A model generated the notes under the pieces. That model saw nothing but the letters and a program-made list of their open reading frames with translations, was not told the DNA's origin and did not search any database. Below, piece by piece: positions 1-7,358 of a stretch of DNA of 21,194 bases (position 1 is its first letter; every line of letters starts with the position of its first letter). The position numbers were made by a program, and so were the translations under genes. This stretch comes from an uncultured Oscillospiraceae bacterium (GTDB lineage: Bacteria > Bacillota > Clostridia > Oscillospirales > Acutalibacteraceae): positions 1 to 21,194 of the forward strand of contig URGJ01000024.1 in assembly GCA_900547445.1 (NCBI GenBank), in the 5' to 3' direction.

Positions 1-15
1 CTTATTTTTCTCCGT

Positions 16-62
16 AGGCTCTACTTGGTTACCCCAACATTTATTATAGAGCCTTATTTTTT
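16..62 (+). terminator. Rho-independent terminator of an upstream gene outside the window
   Basis: An 8-bp stem, AGGCTCTA (16-23) with TAGAGCCT (47-54), is followed by a T-rich run (TTATTTTTTT). The 23-nt loop contains a smaller TTGG/CCAA pairing. The T run lies on the + side, so it most likely ends a + strand gene to the left. No reading frame is visible in 1-240. Confidence 0.7.
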
Positions 63-178
63 TAGGAATTATTCTTCTTTTGTGTACTCTTTCAAGGAAA
101 ATCATACAAATCGAATGCCTTAATTTTCAGCAGTTGTAATGATTTTGTAACTTTTTTGTGTATTTTAATTAATATCAC

Positions 179-207
179 TTGCAAATTAAACTCGAATTGT
201 GTAAAAT
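179..207 (+). promoter_or_regulatory. Likely sigma-A promoter of the CdaR-like regulator gene and ftsEX cluster
   Basis: A -35 box TTGCAA (179-184) and a -10 box TAAAAT (202-207) are separated by exactly 17 bp. The predicted start is about 40 nt before the first gene. The surrounding 64-240 stretch is AT-rich and non-coding, with no riboswitch-like structure seen. Confidence 0.5.
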
Positions 208-252
208 AGAAGCAGTATTTTTAATTATATATTTTAAGGGATGTGCATATCA

Positions 253-1329
253 ATGTCTAACCGTCTTTTTCAGGGCGTAATTCATCAGATGAAGGACGCT
301 ATCGACCGTACTTTCGGCGTGATTGACGAGAATTTTACAATTATTGCCTGCAGCGAGCTTGGACGTATCGGAGAAACAATAGGAAACTTCGCCGTACCTG
401 CTAACGACACCGCAGTAGTAGGCGGCTCTACATTTAAGAGCATAGGAGCCGCTCAGGGCGCTAATTATATTGTTTTTGTAGAGGGCGACGATGTTTTAGC
501 CTCAAAGTATGCCGCGGTTTTAGCTGTTTCTTTTTCAAATATTAAGTTCTATTATGATGAAAAATACGATCGCAGCAACTTCATTAAAAACATAATTCTT
601 GACAATATTCTTCCGGGCGATATTTATTTAAAGGCGCGCGAGCTTTATTTTAATTCCGATGTTTCCCGTACGGTTGTACTTATTAGAGCAATTGAAAAGC
701 ACGACGTTTCTGTATACGATATTGTTCAGAATTTATTCCCGGACAAAACAAAGGATTTTGTTATCAACATAAATGAAACTGATATTGCGCTTGTCAAAGA
801 GACTAAGACGGGTATTGAGTCGAAGACAATTGAAAAGTTAGCTTCCACCATTGCCGATACAATTTCGGGAGAATTCTATGTTCATGTTGTAATCGGAATC
901 GGCACTACCGTTGATAATCTTAAGGATCTTGCGCGTTCCTTTAAGGAGGCGCAGCAGGCTCTGGAGGTAGGAAAGGTTTTCGATACAGAGAAAACAATAG
1001 TGTCTTATGACAATCTCGGTATTGCAAGACTTATTTATCAGCTTCCTACAACTCTTTGCGAGACCTTCTTAAAGGAGGTTTTCAAGCGCGGCTCTATTGA
1101 AAGCCTTGATCAGGAGACTCTGTTTACGATTCAACGTTTCTTTGAAAACAATCTGAATGTTTCGGAGACCTCAAGAAAGCTTTTCGTTCACCGTAACACG
1201 CTGGTTTACAGACTTGAAAAGATTAAGAAAATTACAGGTCTTGACCTGCGCGAATTTGACCACGCAATTATCTTCAAAATCGCTCTTATGGTTAATAAAT
1301 ACCTCAAGAGCAACCCTATTAAGTATTAA
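253..1329 (+). CDS. CdaR/PucR-type helix-turn-helix transcriptional regulator
   Basis: Predicted DNA-binding regulator of the CdaR (sugar diacid regulator)/PucR C-terminal HTH type. The last ~65 residues carry the family's characteristic HTH (NVSETSRKLFVHRNTLVYRL) followed by the conserved KITGLDLREFDHAIIFKIAL tail. The middle (residues ~195-270) resembles the degenerate GGDEF-like region of CdaR proteins, and the N-terminal ~110 residues look like a small sensory domain. An in-frame ATG at 241 directly abuts AAGGG and leaves no ribosome spacing, while the ATG at 253 lies 12 nt beyond it, so 253 is preferred (358 aa). ftsE follows after 23 nt, suggesting co-transcription. The ligand is unknown; control of the ftsEX genes is only inferred from position. 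Confidence 0.8.
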   Translation: MSNRLFQGVIHQMKDAIDRTFGVIDENFTIIACSELGRIGETIGNFAVPANDTAVVGGSTFKSIGAAQGANYIVFVEGDDVLASKYAAVLAVSFSNIKFYYDEKYDRSNFIKNIILDNILPGDIYLKARELYFNSDVSRTVVLIRAIEKHDVSVYDIVQNLFPDKTKDFVININETDIALVKETKTGIESKTIEKLASTIADTISGEFYVHVVIGIGTTVDNLKDLARSFKEAQQALEVGKVFDTEKTIVSYDNLGIARLIYQLPTTLCETFLKEVFKRGSIESLDQETLFTIQRFFENNLNVSETSRKLFVHRNTLVYRLEKIKKITGLDLREFDHAIIFKIALMVNKYLKSNPIKY

Positions 1330-1352
1330 TCGAAAGAGTGAATTTTTAATAA

Positions 1353-2075
1353 ATGGAAGAAATACTCACAGAACGTGAAAATCAGACGCCCGCAAAGCCT
1401 ATTATTGAATTCCGCGGCGTTTCGAAAACCTATCCTACGGGAACTCACGCGATTGAGGATATTAACATAAGAATAACGGCGGGGGAATTTGTTTTCGTAG
1501 TCGGTTCCTCGGGCGCGGGTAAGAGTACGTTTATGAAGCTTATTATGCGCGAGGAAAAGGCAAACACAGGCACAATTACAGTCAACGGCTTTAATCTTAC
1601 TGCAATGCCGCGCAAACAGGTTCCGATACTCCGCCGCACCATGGGAATTGTTTTTCAGGATTTTCGACTTATACCGACAATGAACGTCTTTCAGAATGTC
1701 GCCTTTGCAATGCATGTTGTAGGCGCTAGCGACAGAGATGTACGCAGGGAGGTTTCAAAGGCGCTCTCAAAAGTTGGTCTCGGAAATAAGGCGCGCTCTA
1801 TGCCGGCACAGCTTTCGGGCGGCGAGCAGCAACGCGTCGGTCTTGCGCGCGCTCTTGTAAACTCGCCCGACCTTATTATCGCGGACGAGCCTACCGGAAA
1901 TGTAGACCCGAATATGTCGTATGAAATAGTATCCCTTCTTACCGAAATCAATAAGCGCGGCACTACCGTGCTTATGGTTACTCATGACCATAATCTCGTA
2001 AGGGATTTTCAGCATAGGGTTATTATGCTTGAACGCGGAAAAATTGTAGCAGACAATGCCGGAGGTAGCTTTTAA
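1353..2075 (+). CDS. ftsE: Cell-division ABC ATPase FtsE
   Basis: Cytoplasmic ATPase of the FtsEX complex, which transmits ATP-driven conformational change across the membrane to switch on a peptidoglycan hydrolase. Visible motifs: Walker A GSSGAGKST (51-59), Q-loop Gln102, signature LSGGEQQR (154-161), Walker B LIIADE (174-179) and H-loop His211. FTSE-like features include the FQDFRLIPTMNVFQNVAFAM segment and ADEPTGNVDP. At 240 aa it is about a dozen residues longer than usual because of a polar N-terminal extension (residues 1-16) before the IIEFRGVSKTY core. The ribosome site (AAAGAGTG, 12 nt upstream) is weak. It overlaps ftsX by one base (TAATG), so the two are translationally coupled. 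Confidence 0.93.
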   Translation: MEEILTERENQTPAKPIIEFRGVSKTYPTGTHAIEDINIRITAGEFVFVVGSSGAGKSTFMKLIMREEKANTGTITVNGFNLTAMPRKQVPILRRTMGIVFQDFRLIPTMNVFQNVAFAMHVVGASDRDVRREVSKALSKVGLGNKARSMPAQLSGGEQQRVGLARALVNSPDLIIADEPTGNVDPNMSYEIVSLLTEINKRGTTVLMVTHDHNLVRDFQHRVIMLERGKIVADNAGGSF

Positions 2076-3136
2076 TGAAAATCAGCAGTATTAAATACCT
2101 GACCGGCGAGGGTGTAAAGAACGCTTGGATAAACAGGCTTATGACCTTGGCTTCAATCGGCGTGCTTGTTGCGTGTATGGTAATTATCGGTCTTGCAATT
2201 CTCATTTCCGAGAATGTGAACAAGGCGGTCGGCAAGCTTGAACAGCAAAATGTTGTTATGGCGTATATGAAGGATTACAACTGGGCGCTTTACGGCGAAA
2301 AGGGTAATTCCTCCGATTCCTCGGCTTCTTCCGGCAGTTCTTCCTCAGATACCGCAAGCACCGTGTCAGACGCGGAAACAGCGGATAAAAACGGAATTAA
2401 GCCGAGTGATTATGTAATTCACAACGACGATGAGGCAAAGGCGCTATGCGATGAAATTGCAAAGCTCCCGAATGTCGCCTCGGTCACATATGTGACAAGC
2501 GAGGAGGGGCTTGAGAGCGTAAAGGAATCTATGCTTGAGGGACAGGAAAGCTATTTTACTTTTCTTGACGAGGAGTACGGCAATCCGATGTCGGGAGCGG
2601 CTAAAATTACAATGAAGGATATGTCTCTATTCGATGAAACAATCGGGCAGATAAAGAAAATTGACGGTATCGATGCGATACAGTCTCAAAACGATTTGGC
2701 CGATAAAATAACCGCGATTAAGCGGGGAATAGGTATTGCAGGATTTTGGATTATAGCCATATTGATGGTTATTTCACTCGTTATAGTTTCCAACACTATA
2801 AGGGTTACAATGTATAACCGCAAGCTTGAAATCAGCATTATGAAAGCGGTGGGCGCCACCGATTCCTTTGTTCGCATACCGTTTATAGTCGAGGGTATGC
2901 TGATAGGCGTTATTTCCGCACTTCTGGCAGAGGGGCTTTTGTACTTCTGCTACCGCGTTGCAACCGAAACTATAATTTCCACGCTCGGCACTACCGATAT
3001 TGTGCATTACGGCGATGTGGCTTGGTGGCTGCTGCTGATATTTATCGGTATCGGAATATTCGCAGGCGTACTCGGCAGCGTTATTATGATAAGCAAGTAT
3101 CTTCGTCGAGAGGGCAGCGAATTTACCGCGATTTAA
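2075..3136 (+). CDS. ftsX: Cell-division permease-like protein FtsX
   Basis: Membrane partner of FtsE. The layout matches the family: a cytoplasmic N-terminus with the KNAWINRLMTLASIG segment, TM1 (~24-45), a large extracellular domain (~46-218), then TM2 (~219-240), TM3 (~269-292) and TM4 (~317-340). The FtsX core motif KLEISIMKAVGATDSFVRIPFIVEG follows TM2. At 353 aa it is longer than typical Gram-positive FtsX (about 300), largely because residues ~78-105 form a Ser/Asp-rich low-complexity stretch at the start of the extracellular domain. The extracellular domain is the expected contact for the hydrolase activator encoded next. The start overlaps the ftsE stop by one base. Confidence 0.92.
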   Translation: MKISSIKYLTGEGVKNAWINRLMTLASIGVLVACMVIIGLAILISENVNKAVGKLEQQNVVMAYMKDYNWALYGEKGNSSDSSASSGSSSSDTASTVSDAETADKNGIKPSDYVIHNDDEAKALCDEIAKLPNVASVTYVTSEEGLESVKESMLEGQESYFTFLDEEYGNPMSGAAKITMKDMSLFDETIGQIKKIDGIDAIQSQNDLADKITAIKRGIGIAGFWIIAILMVISLVIVSNTIRVTMYNRKLEISIMKAVGATDSFVRIPFIVEGMLIGVISALLAEGLLYFCYRVATETIISTLGTTDIVHYGDVAWWLLLIFIGIGIFAGVLGSVIMISKYLRREGSEFTAI

Positions 3137-3178
3137 TCTGACTATTCTCAGAATGACCCATGTTTTTGGAGGAAAACA

Positions 3179-4399
3179 ATGAAAAAAAGGTTTATTAAGC
3201 TTCTTTGTGCAGTTACAGTACTTTCGATTTTGCTCGGCGTATATTTCTGCGTACCTGTATTAGCTAAGACCGCATCCCAGCTGCGAAGCGAGATTTCCAA
3301 AATACAAAATGAGCAAAATCAGCTTAAAGCTGAAATTAATTCGCTTAAAAACGACAAGGCCAAGCAACAGGAGCTGAAAACGGCAATTGAAAAGCAGATG
3401 GCGCTTGTTCAGAAGGAAATCGATCTGTGCAATCAGCAAATCAGTTCAATAAACAGTAAAATTGCCGCAAATAAGGCGGAAATCGAAAAGAAAAACGCCG
3501 AAATCGAGGCGGACAAACTCGCATTTAAAAAACGTCTGCGCGCTATTTATATGAGCAGCTCGGACAGTAATGTTCAGGTGCTTTTAGGAGCAGATGATTT
3601 TTCACAGTTTTTGCAGCTGTCTCAGCTCACCGCGTCGGTTTCGGCGCGCGATAAGCTTATGATTGAGAAGATTGTTGAGGCTGTTGAAGTGCTTGAAACA
3701 AAGCAGGCGGAAAACAACAAGCTTTTAGAAGAGCAAAAAAGCGTTAAAGCTACAATTACCGCAAAGCAAAACGACCTTAAGTCGCAAAGCAACGAGATAC
3801 AGTCTATTATTTCCGACCTTAACAACAAACAGAGTGCGGCACAGTCTCAGGTTAACAATAATGCGGCGCTGCTTAAGGAAATGCAGAAGGATCTCAATGA
3901 AATACTCAACAGTGCAAATTCAGGCACAGGTCAGGTATACGACGGAGGACAGTTCCTCTGGCCGACCCCGACCATTACCAGAATTACATCTTATTTCGGT
4001 CCACGCTGGGGTACAAACCATAACGGTATCGATATTTCAAACGGAACCTACGGCGCTAAAATTGTCGCGATTGCAGACGGTGTTGTAACAAGGTCGGTAA
4101 ATCATTGCAAGCATAACTATCCGAAATCAGGCGATTGCTGCGGAATTTCGGGTCAGGGAAAGGGCTACGGAAACCATGTTGTAATCGACCACGGCCGCGG
4201 CTCTGACGGAAGCACCTATGCGGCTTATTACGCGCATATGTCTTCGGTGGCGGTTTCGACAGGTCAGCACGTTAAGAAGGGGCAGACTATAGGCTATGTA
4301 GGCTGCACGGGATATTCAACAGGACCGCATCTCCATTTCGGACTTATCGTAAACGGCGGGTGGAAAAATCCTATGCGCTATTATTCCTCAACAAAATAA
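3179..4399 (+). CDS. Secreted coiled-coil M23 peptidase (FtsEX-linked murein hydrolase/activator)
   Basis: Exported peptidoglycan endopeptidase or activator, EnvC-like in layout. Residues 1-30 are a signal peptide (KKRFIK, hydrophobic core, cleavage near VLAK). Residues ~32-120 and ~155-245 are long coiled coils joined by a short globular segment, as in FtsEX partner proteins. A WPTP linker (261-264) leads to a C-terminal M23/LytM domain with all expected residues: His281 and Asp285 (HNGID), His353 (YAHM), His384 and His386 (HLHFG). An intact zinc site suggests it may cut peptidoglycan itself, unlike E. coli EnvC, whose LytM domain is degenerate. An insertion at 309-330 holds three Cys and extra His residues. 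GGAGG precedes the ATG with good spacing, and ftsX lies 42 nt upstream. Substrate bond is not determinable from sequence. Confidence 0.9.
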   Translation: MKKRFIKLLCAVTVLSILLGVYFCVPVLAKTASQLRSEISKIQNEQNQLKAEINSLKNDKAKQQELKTAIEKQMALVQKEIDLCNQQISSINSKIAANKAEIEKKNAEIEADKLAFKKRLRAIYMSSSDSNVQVLLGADDFSQFLQLSQLTASVSARDKLMIEKIVEAVEVLETKQAENNKLLEEQKSVKATITAKQNDLKSQSNEIQSIISDLNNKQSAAQSQVNNNAALLKEMQKDLNEILNSANSGTGQVYDGGQFLWPTPTITRITSYFGPRWGTNHNGIDISNGTYGAKIVAIADGVVTRSVNHCKHNYPKSGDCCGISGQGKGYGNHVVIDHGRGSDGSTYAAYYAHMSSVAVSTGQHVKKGQTIGYVGCTGYSTGPHLHFGLIVNGGWKNPMRYYSSTK

Positions 4400-4406
4400 T
4401 AAAAGC

Positions 4407-4443
4407 GCCGTCACCCAAGGCTTCTATCGGGTGACGGCTTTTT
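4407..4443 (+). terminator. Strong rho-independent terminator after the M23 peptidase gene
   Basis: A perfect 10-bp stem, GCCGTCACCC (4407-4416) and GGGTGACGGC (4429-4438), has a 12-nt loop and is followed by TTTTT. It sits 8 nt after the peptidase stop codon. Only 2 nt separate the T run from the Shine-Dalgarno of the next gene. Confidence 0.92.
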
Positions 4444-4459
4444 GCAAGGGGTGTAAACT

Positions 4460-4951
4460 ATTAAGGTCTTTAGAACAGTAACCGTTATTTTACTTTGCCT
4501 TTGGATGATTTTGATTTTTAATCTTTCCTCACAAAATGCCGAGACTTCCTCAGAAACAAGCGGCAGTGTTATTGAATCGGTCGCGGGTATTTTTTACCCC
4601 GGATTTTCCGATATGTCCGCCGCTAAGCAGGACGAAATAATAGGTGATTTTCAGTTTATTGCGAGAAAGGCGGCGCATTTTTCTCTTTATGCCGTTTTAG
4701 GTGTACTTTCATTTTTAAGCGTTATAAGTTATAGGAATTTGAAATACCGTTTTCGTCTTTTCATAAGTGCGGGAATTTGTCTTTTATATGCGGCAAGCGA
4801 TGAATTTCACCAGCTTTTTGTAGCGGGCCGCAGCGGGGAAGTTCGGGATATCTGCATTGATTTTTGCGGTTCGGTGCTTGCAATTACTGTTTTAGCACTT
4901 TTATCAAGATTTATCAAACGTATCTATAAGCATATAGGGACGGTGGACTAA
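4460..4951 (+). CDS. VanZ-like family membrane protein, probable ATT start
   Basis: Small integral membrane protein of the VanZ-like family (named for teicoplanin-resistance VanZ; the biochemical role of most members is unknown). Hallmarks with numbering from the ATT: an SSQ motif after TM1 (24-26), RKAAHF (69-74), ASDEFHQLFVAGR (112-124) and the D130/D134 pair in RDICIDFCGS. The first ATG in frame is at 4505, but that start cuts TM1 in half. The frame is open back to 4457 and contains no ATG, GTG or TTG in that extension, while ATT at 4460 is preceded by AAGGGG (4446-4451) with 8-nt spacing and restores a full TM1 (163 aa). The start is therefore inferred as ATT. It ends directly before the next ATG. 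Confidence 0.82.
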   Translation: MKVFRTVTVILLCLWMILIFNLSSQNAETSSETSGSVIESVAGIFYPGFSDMSAAKQDEIIGDFQFIARKAAHFSLYAVLGVLSFLSVISYRNLKYRFRLFISAGICLLYAASDEFHQLFVAGRSGEVRDICIDFCGSVLAITVLALLSRFIKRIYKHIGTVD

Positions 4952-6223
4952 ATGAGGAATAAAAATTTTAAGCTTAAGTATTTCTACATAGGGCTTACGG
5001 CTTTTTTAACCGTGGCGGCATGCGTCGTGTTTTTCTTTTTAATATATCGTCTGCCGGGAATACTGTCTTTTCTCGGAAAAATACTTTCGGTTATACAGCC
5101 TGTTATAATCGGACTAATAATTGCATACCTTGTCAACCCCATTGCTAATTCAATAAACGGAGGATTGTTAAGGCTTTCAAGAAAATATTTTAATAAAAAG
5201 CCTGAAATTGTCCGCAAAATATCAAAAGCGGTGAGCGTTATCGGAGCGTTAGCTGCCTTTTTGCTTATTTTAGTACTGATTATCTATATGATAGTCCCGC
5301 AGTTTATCGACAGTATTTCAAGTATGGTAAAGGTTTTGCCGGGTCAGCTTGATGCTTTTATTAAGAGGGTTTCCGCGGAATTTGAACGCAATAAGGATTT
5401 GCAGAACCTTATAAACGCGGTTTATGAATATGAGAGGGAATGGCTGCAAAACGACCTTACGGGTTATGTTAATTCCGTTGCCGCATATTTTGCTTCAGGT
5501 GTTTGGAGCGTTGTAAGCTTTCTTAAAAATTTTGCGGTCGGACTTATTTTTGCTATATACATACTTTTCAACAAGGCGTTGCTTATGCGTCAGTTCAGAA
5601 AGCTTTTATACGCCTGCATTAACAATAATGTTGTAGAGCATATTTTCAGGACGGGTAATAAGGCGCACAGAATTTTCAGCGGATTTATATACGGTAAGTT
5701 GCTCGACTCGTTTATAATCGGCATTCTCTGCTTTATAGGCATATCAATTCTTAAAATCCCGTATACTATGCTTGTGGCGGTTGTAATCGGGGTCACTAAC
5801 GTTATTCCCGTTTTCGGTCCGTATTTGGGAGGGATTCCCTGCGCGGCGTTGATACTTCTGACCGATCCTATTAAGGGACTCTATTTTATAATCTTCATAA
5901 TACTTCTTCAGGCGCTTGACGGCAACTTTATAGGACCTAAAATTCTCGGAAATTCCACGGGGCTTTCCGCCTTTTGGGTTGTTTTTGCCATCGTAGCGGG
6001 CGGAGGTCTTTTCGGCGTGCCGGGTATGCTTATCGGTGTACCGCTTTTTGCCGTGATTTATTATCTGGTTACGACCTTTGTTAATTTTAGGCTTAAAAGA
6101 AAGAACCTGCCGTGTGAGAGCGATTATTACGATTCTACAGTTTGCGACAAGATTAAAGGAAGCGAGGATTTAAGGGTCGAGATACCGCTCGGCGAAACCT
6201 CTGCGGCTGAAAAAAATTCTTAA
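4952..6223 (+). CDS. AI-2E family transporter
   Basis: Polytopic membrane protein of the AI-2E transporter family (PF01594). The family is named for an E. coli protein linked to autoinducer-2 export, but other members act as ion antiporters or have no known substrate. Eight or so TM segments are visible, starting with residues ~11-33, 47-62 and ~93-115. A long extracytoplasmic amphipathic region (~117-180) follows. Conserved C-terminal motifs are NVIPVFGPYLGGIP (283-296), DGNFIGPKILG (323-333) and GVPGMLIGVPLFAV (355-368). The length of 423 aa includes a polar tail after ~380. The ATG immediately follows the VanZ-like stop, with GGGACGGTGG serving as ribosome site inside the upstream gene, so the pair is translationally coupled. 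Confidence 0.87.
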   Translation: MRNKNFKLKYFYIGLTAFLTVAACVVFFFLIYRLPGILSFLGKILSVIQPVIIGLIIAYLVNPIANSINGGLLRLSRKYFNKKPEIVRKISKAVSVIGALAAFLLILVLIIYMIVPQFIDSISSMVKVLPGQLDAFIKRVSAEFERNKDLQNLINAVYEYEREWLQNDLTGYVNSVAAYFASGVWSVVSFLKNFAVGLIFAIYILFNKALLMRQFRKLLYACINNNVVEHIFRTGNKAHRIFSGFIYGKLLDSFIIGILCFIGISILKIPYTMLVAVVIGVTNVIPVFGPYLGGIPCAALILLTDPIKGLYFIIFIILLQALDGNFIGPKILGNSTGLSAFWVVFAIVAGGGLFGVPGMLIGVPLFAVIYYLVTTFVNFRLKRKNLPCESDYYDSTVCDKIKGSEDLRVEIPLGETSAAEKNS

Positions 6224-6238
6224 ATAAGGGTGGTTTAA

Positions 6239-6724
6239 GTGAGAAAAAAAGATTTGCTTGCACAAAATACCGAGCTTTTCGACCGAATAACCGAAGCACA
6301 GCTGCAGATTTCCGAGCTTAAGAAGGAAATTGCAAATCGGGATACCGAAATAGATGAGCTTAAAAAGGAAATTGAACGGCTCAACGCCAAGCTTAACGCC
6401 ACCGAGCCGCTTAAAACGCTGGAGGCAAAGGTGGTAAAGCAGGCAGATGTCTCGCCCGAGGTGGATTACGGTGCCGCGGTGATAGGAAAAACCGTGATTG
6501 AGGCGGCAAAATGCTGTAATTCTGTTACGGCAAACAGCGAACCTGAACTTGCAAAAGAAATAGTAAACCTTATTCTGGGCAGAACCGAGGTCGCAAAGGC
6601 GGAAATTTTAGGTATTGTATCTTCGGAGGACAGCTTTGATAATAAGAAGCAAAAAATTGACGCACAGTATGAAAACGCAGCAGATTATTTTAAAAGCGCG
6701 GCAGCGCAATTAACGGAGGGATAG
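6239..6724 (+). CDS. Hypothetical coiled-coil protein
   Basis: Not recognised as a named family. It starts at GTG (6239-6241) after AAGGGTGG with suitable spacing and encodes 161 residues. Residues ~8-57 are a heptad-rich, highly charged coiled coil (repeats such as ISELKKEIANRDTEIDELKKEIERL). A short Pro/Val-rich linker leads to a predicted helical C-terminal region (76-160) containing a Cys-Cys pair (92-93). No signal peptide or membrane segment is seen, so it is probably cytoplasmic. It lies 15 nt after the AI-2E gene and 2 nt before the flavin reductase-like gene, so it belongs to the same transcription unit. Superficially it resembles small scaffold or division-associated proteins such as DivIVA, but no specific motif supports that. 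Confidence 0.7.
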   Translation: MRKKDLLAQNTELFDRITEAQLQISELKKEIANRDTEIDELKKEIERLNAKLNATEPLKTLEAKVVKQADVSPEVDYGAAVIGKTVIEAAKCCNSVTANSEPELAKEIVNLILGRTEVAKAEILGIVSSEDSFDNKKQKIDAQYENAADYFKSAAAQLTEG

Positions 6725-6726
6725 CT

Positions 6727-7221
6727 TTGTTTAAAGAAATTAGTGCTAAAGAAATTAATGATAACCTTATTAAGGCAATTTCCGAGGAATGGATGCTGGT
6801 TGCCGCGGGAAGCAGTGAAAAGTATAATATGATGACGGCTTCCTGGGGCTTTGCGGGCGAGATGTGGGGTACTGACTGCATGATGACGGTTATACGTCCG
6901 CAACGTTATACTTTGGAATTTATCAATAACAGCGATTATTTCACCTTGAGCTTTTACGGAGATAACAAGGATATTCACAAAGTCTGCGGCTCAAAATCGG
7001 GACGAGATACCGATAAGACCGCTCTTACGGGGCTTACACCTGTATTTTCGGATAATACGGTCTATTTTGAACAGGCAAGAATGGTTGTTGTTTGTAAAAA
7101 ACAGTACGTTCAGCAGATGAAAGCGGATTGCTTCACCGATAAAGAGCCGCTTCGTTGGTATAACGGCGATTTTCATTATATGATAATCGGAAAAATCGAA
7201 AAGGTGCTTGTTAAGGAATGA
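6727..7221 (+). CDS. Flavin reductase-like (FMN-binding) family protein
   Basis: Cytoplasmic protein of the flavin reductase-like split-barrel family (PF01613), whose members bind FMN and act as flavin reductases or NAD(P)H:flavin partners. Supporting segments: MLVAAGSSEKYNMMTASWGF near the N-terminus (flavin-phosphate side), GTDCMMTVIRPQRYT, the NSDYFTLSFYG strand, and a SGRDTDKTALTGLTP loop typical of this family. At 164 aa it is a compact single-domain form. The start is TTG at 6727, supported by GGAGGG (6715-6720) six bases upstream; there is no better in-frame ATG. It is the last gene before a terminator. Its substrate and redox partner are unknown. Confidence 0.85.
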   Translation: MFKEISAKEINDNLIKAISEEWMLVAAGSSEKYNMMTASWGFAGEMWGTDCMMTVIRPQRYTLEFINNSDYFTLSFYGDNKDIHKVCGSKSGRDTDKTALTGLTPVFSDNTVYFEQARMVVVCKKQYVQQMKADCFTDKEPLRWYNGDFHYMIIGKIEKVLVKE

Positions 7222-7229
7222 TTTCAGTT

Positions 7230-7254
7230 AGGACGGTCAGGCGGCCGTCCTTTT
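7230..7254 (+). terminator. Rho-independent terminator after the flavin reductase-like gene
   Basis: A 7-bp GC-rich stem, AGGACGG (7230-7236) and CCGTCCT (7245-7251), with an 8-nt loop is followed by TTTT. It begins 8 nt after the stop codon and closes the VanZ/AI-2E/coiled-coil/flavin unit. Confidence 0.85.
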
Positions 7255-7294
7255 AAAATTTAATCTTATTCATAAAAAATTCACTATATTTGTG

Positions 7295-7323
7295 TTGACA
7301 ATTGAAGCTTAAACGGATATAAT
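7295..7323 (+). promoter_or_regulatory. Consensus sigma-A promoter for the marR-ABC exporter operon
   Basis: Perfect TTGACA (7295-7300) and perfect TATAAT (7318-7323) are separated by 17 bp. This is the strongest promoter match in the window, so low basal expression would require repression, consistent with the palindrome directly downstream. Confidence 0.9.
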
Positions 7324-7324
7324 A

Positions 7325-7338
7325 GTTAGCAAGCTAAC
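7325..7338. promoter_or_regulatory. Palindromic operator, probable MarR binding site
   Basis: GTTAGC (7325-7330) and GCTAAC (7333-7338) form a perfect inverted repeat with a 2-bp AA spacer. It starts one base after the -10 box and so covers the expected transcription start. The position fits autorepression by the MarR protein encoded immediately downstream. Binding itself is inferred. Confidence 0.7.
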
Positions 7339-7358
7339 ATTTATAAAGAGGTGATACT

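Noticed and set aside
4505..4951. ATG at 4505 as the start of the VanZ-like protein
   Set aside because: It has no ribosome site and cuts the first membrane helix; the extension to ATT 4460 fits both signals better.
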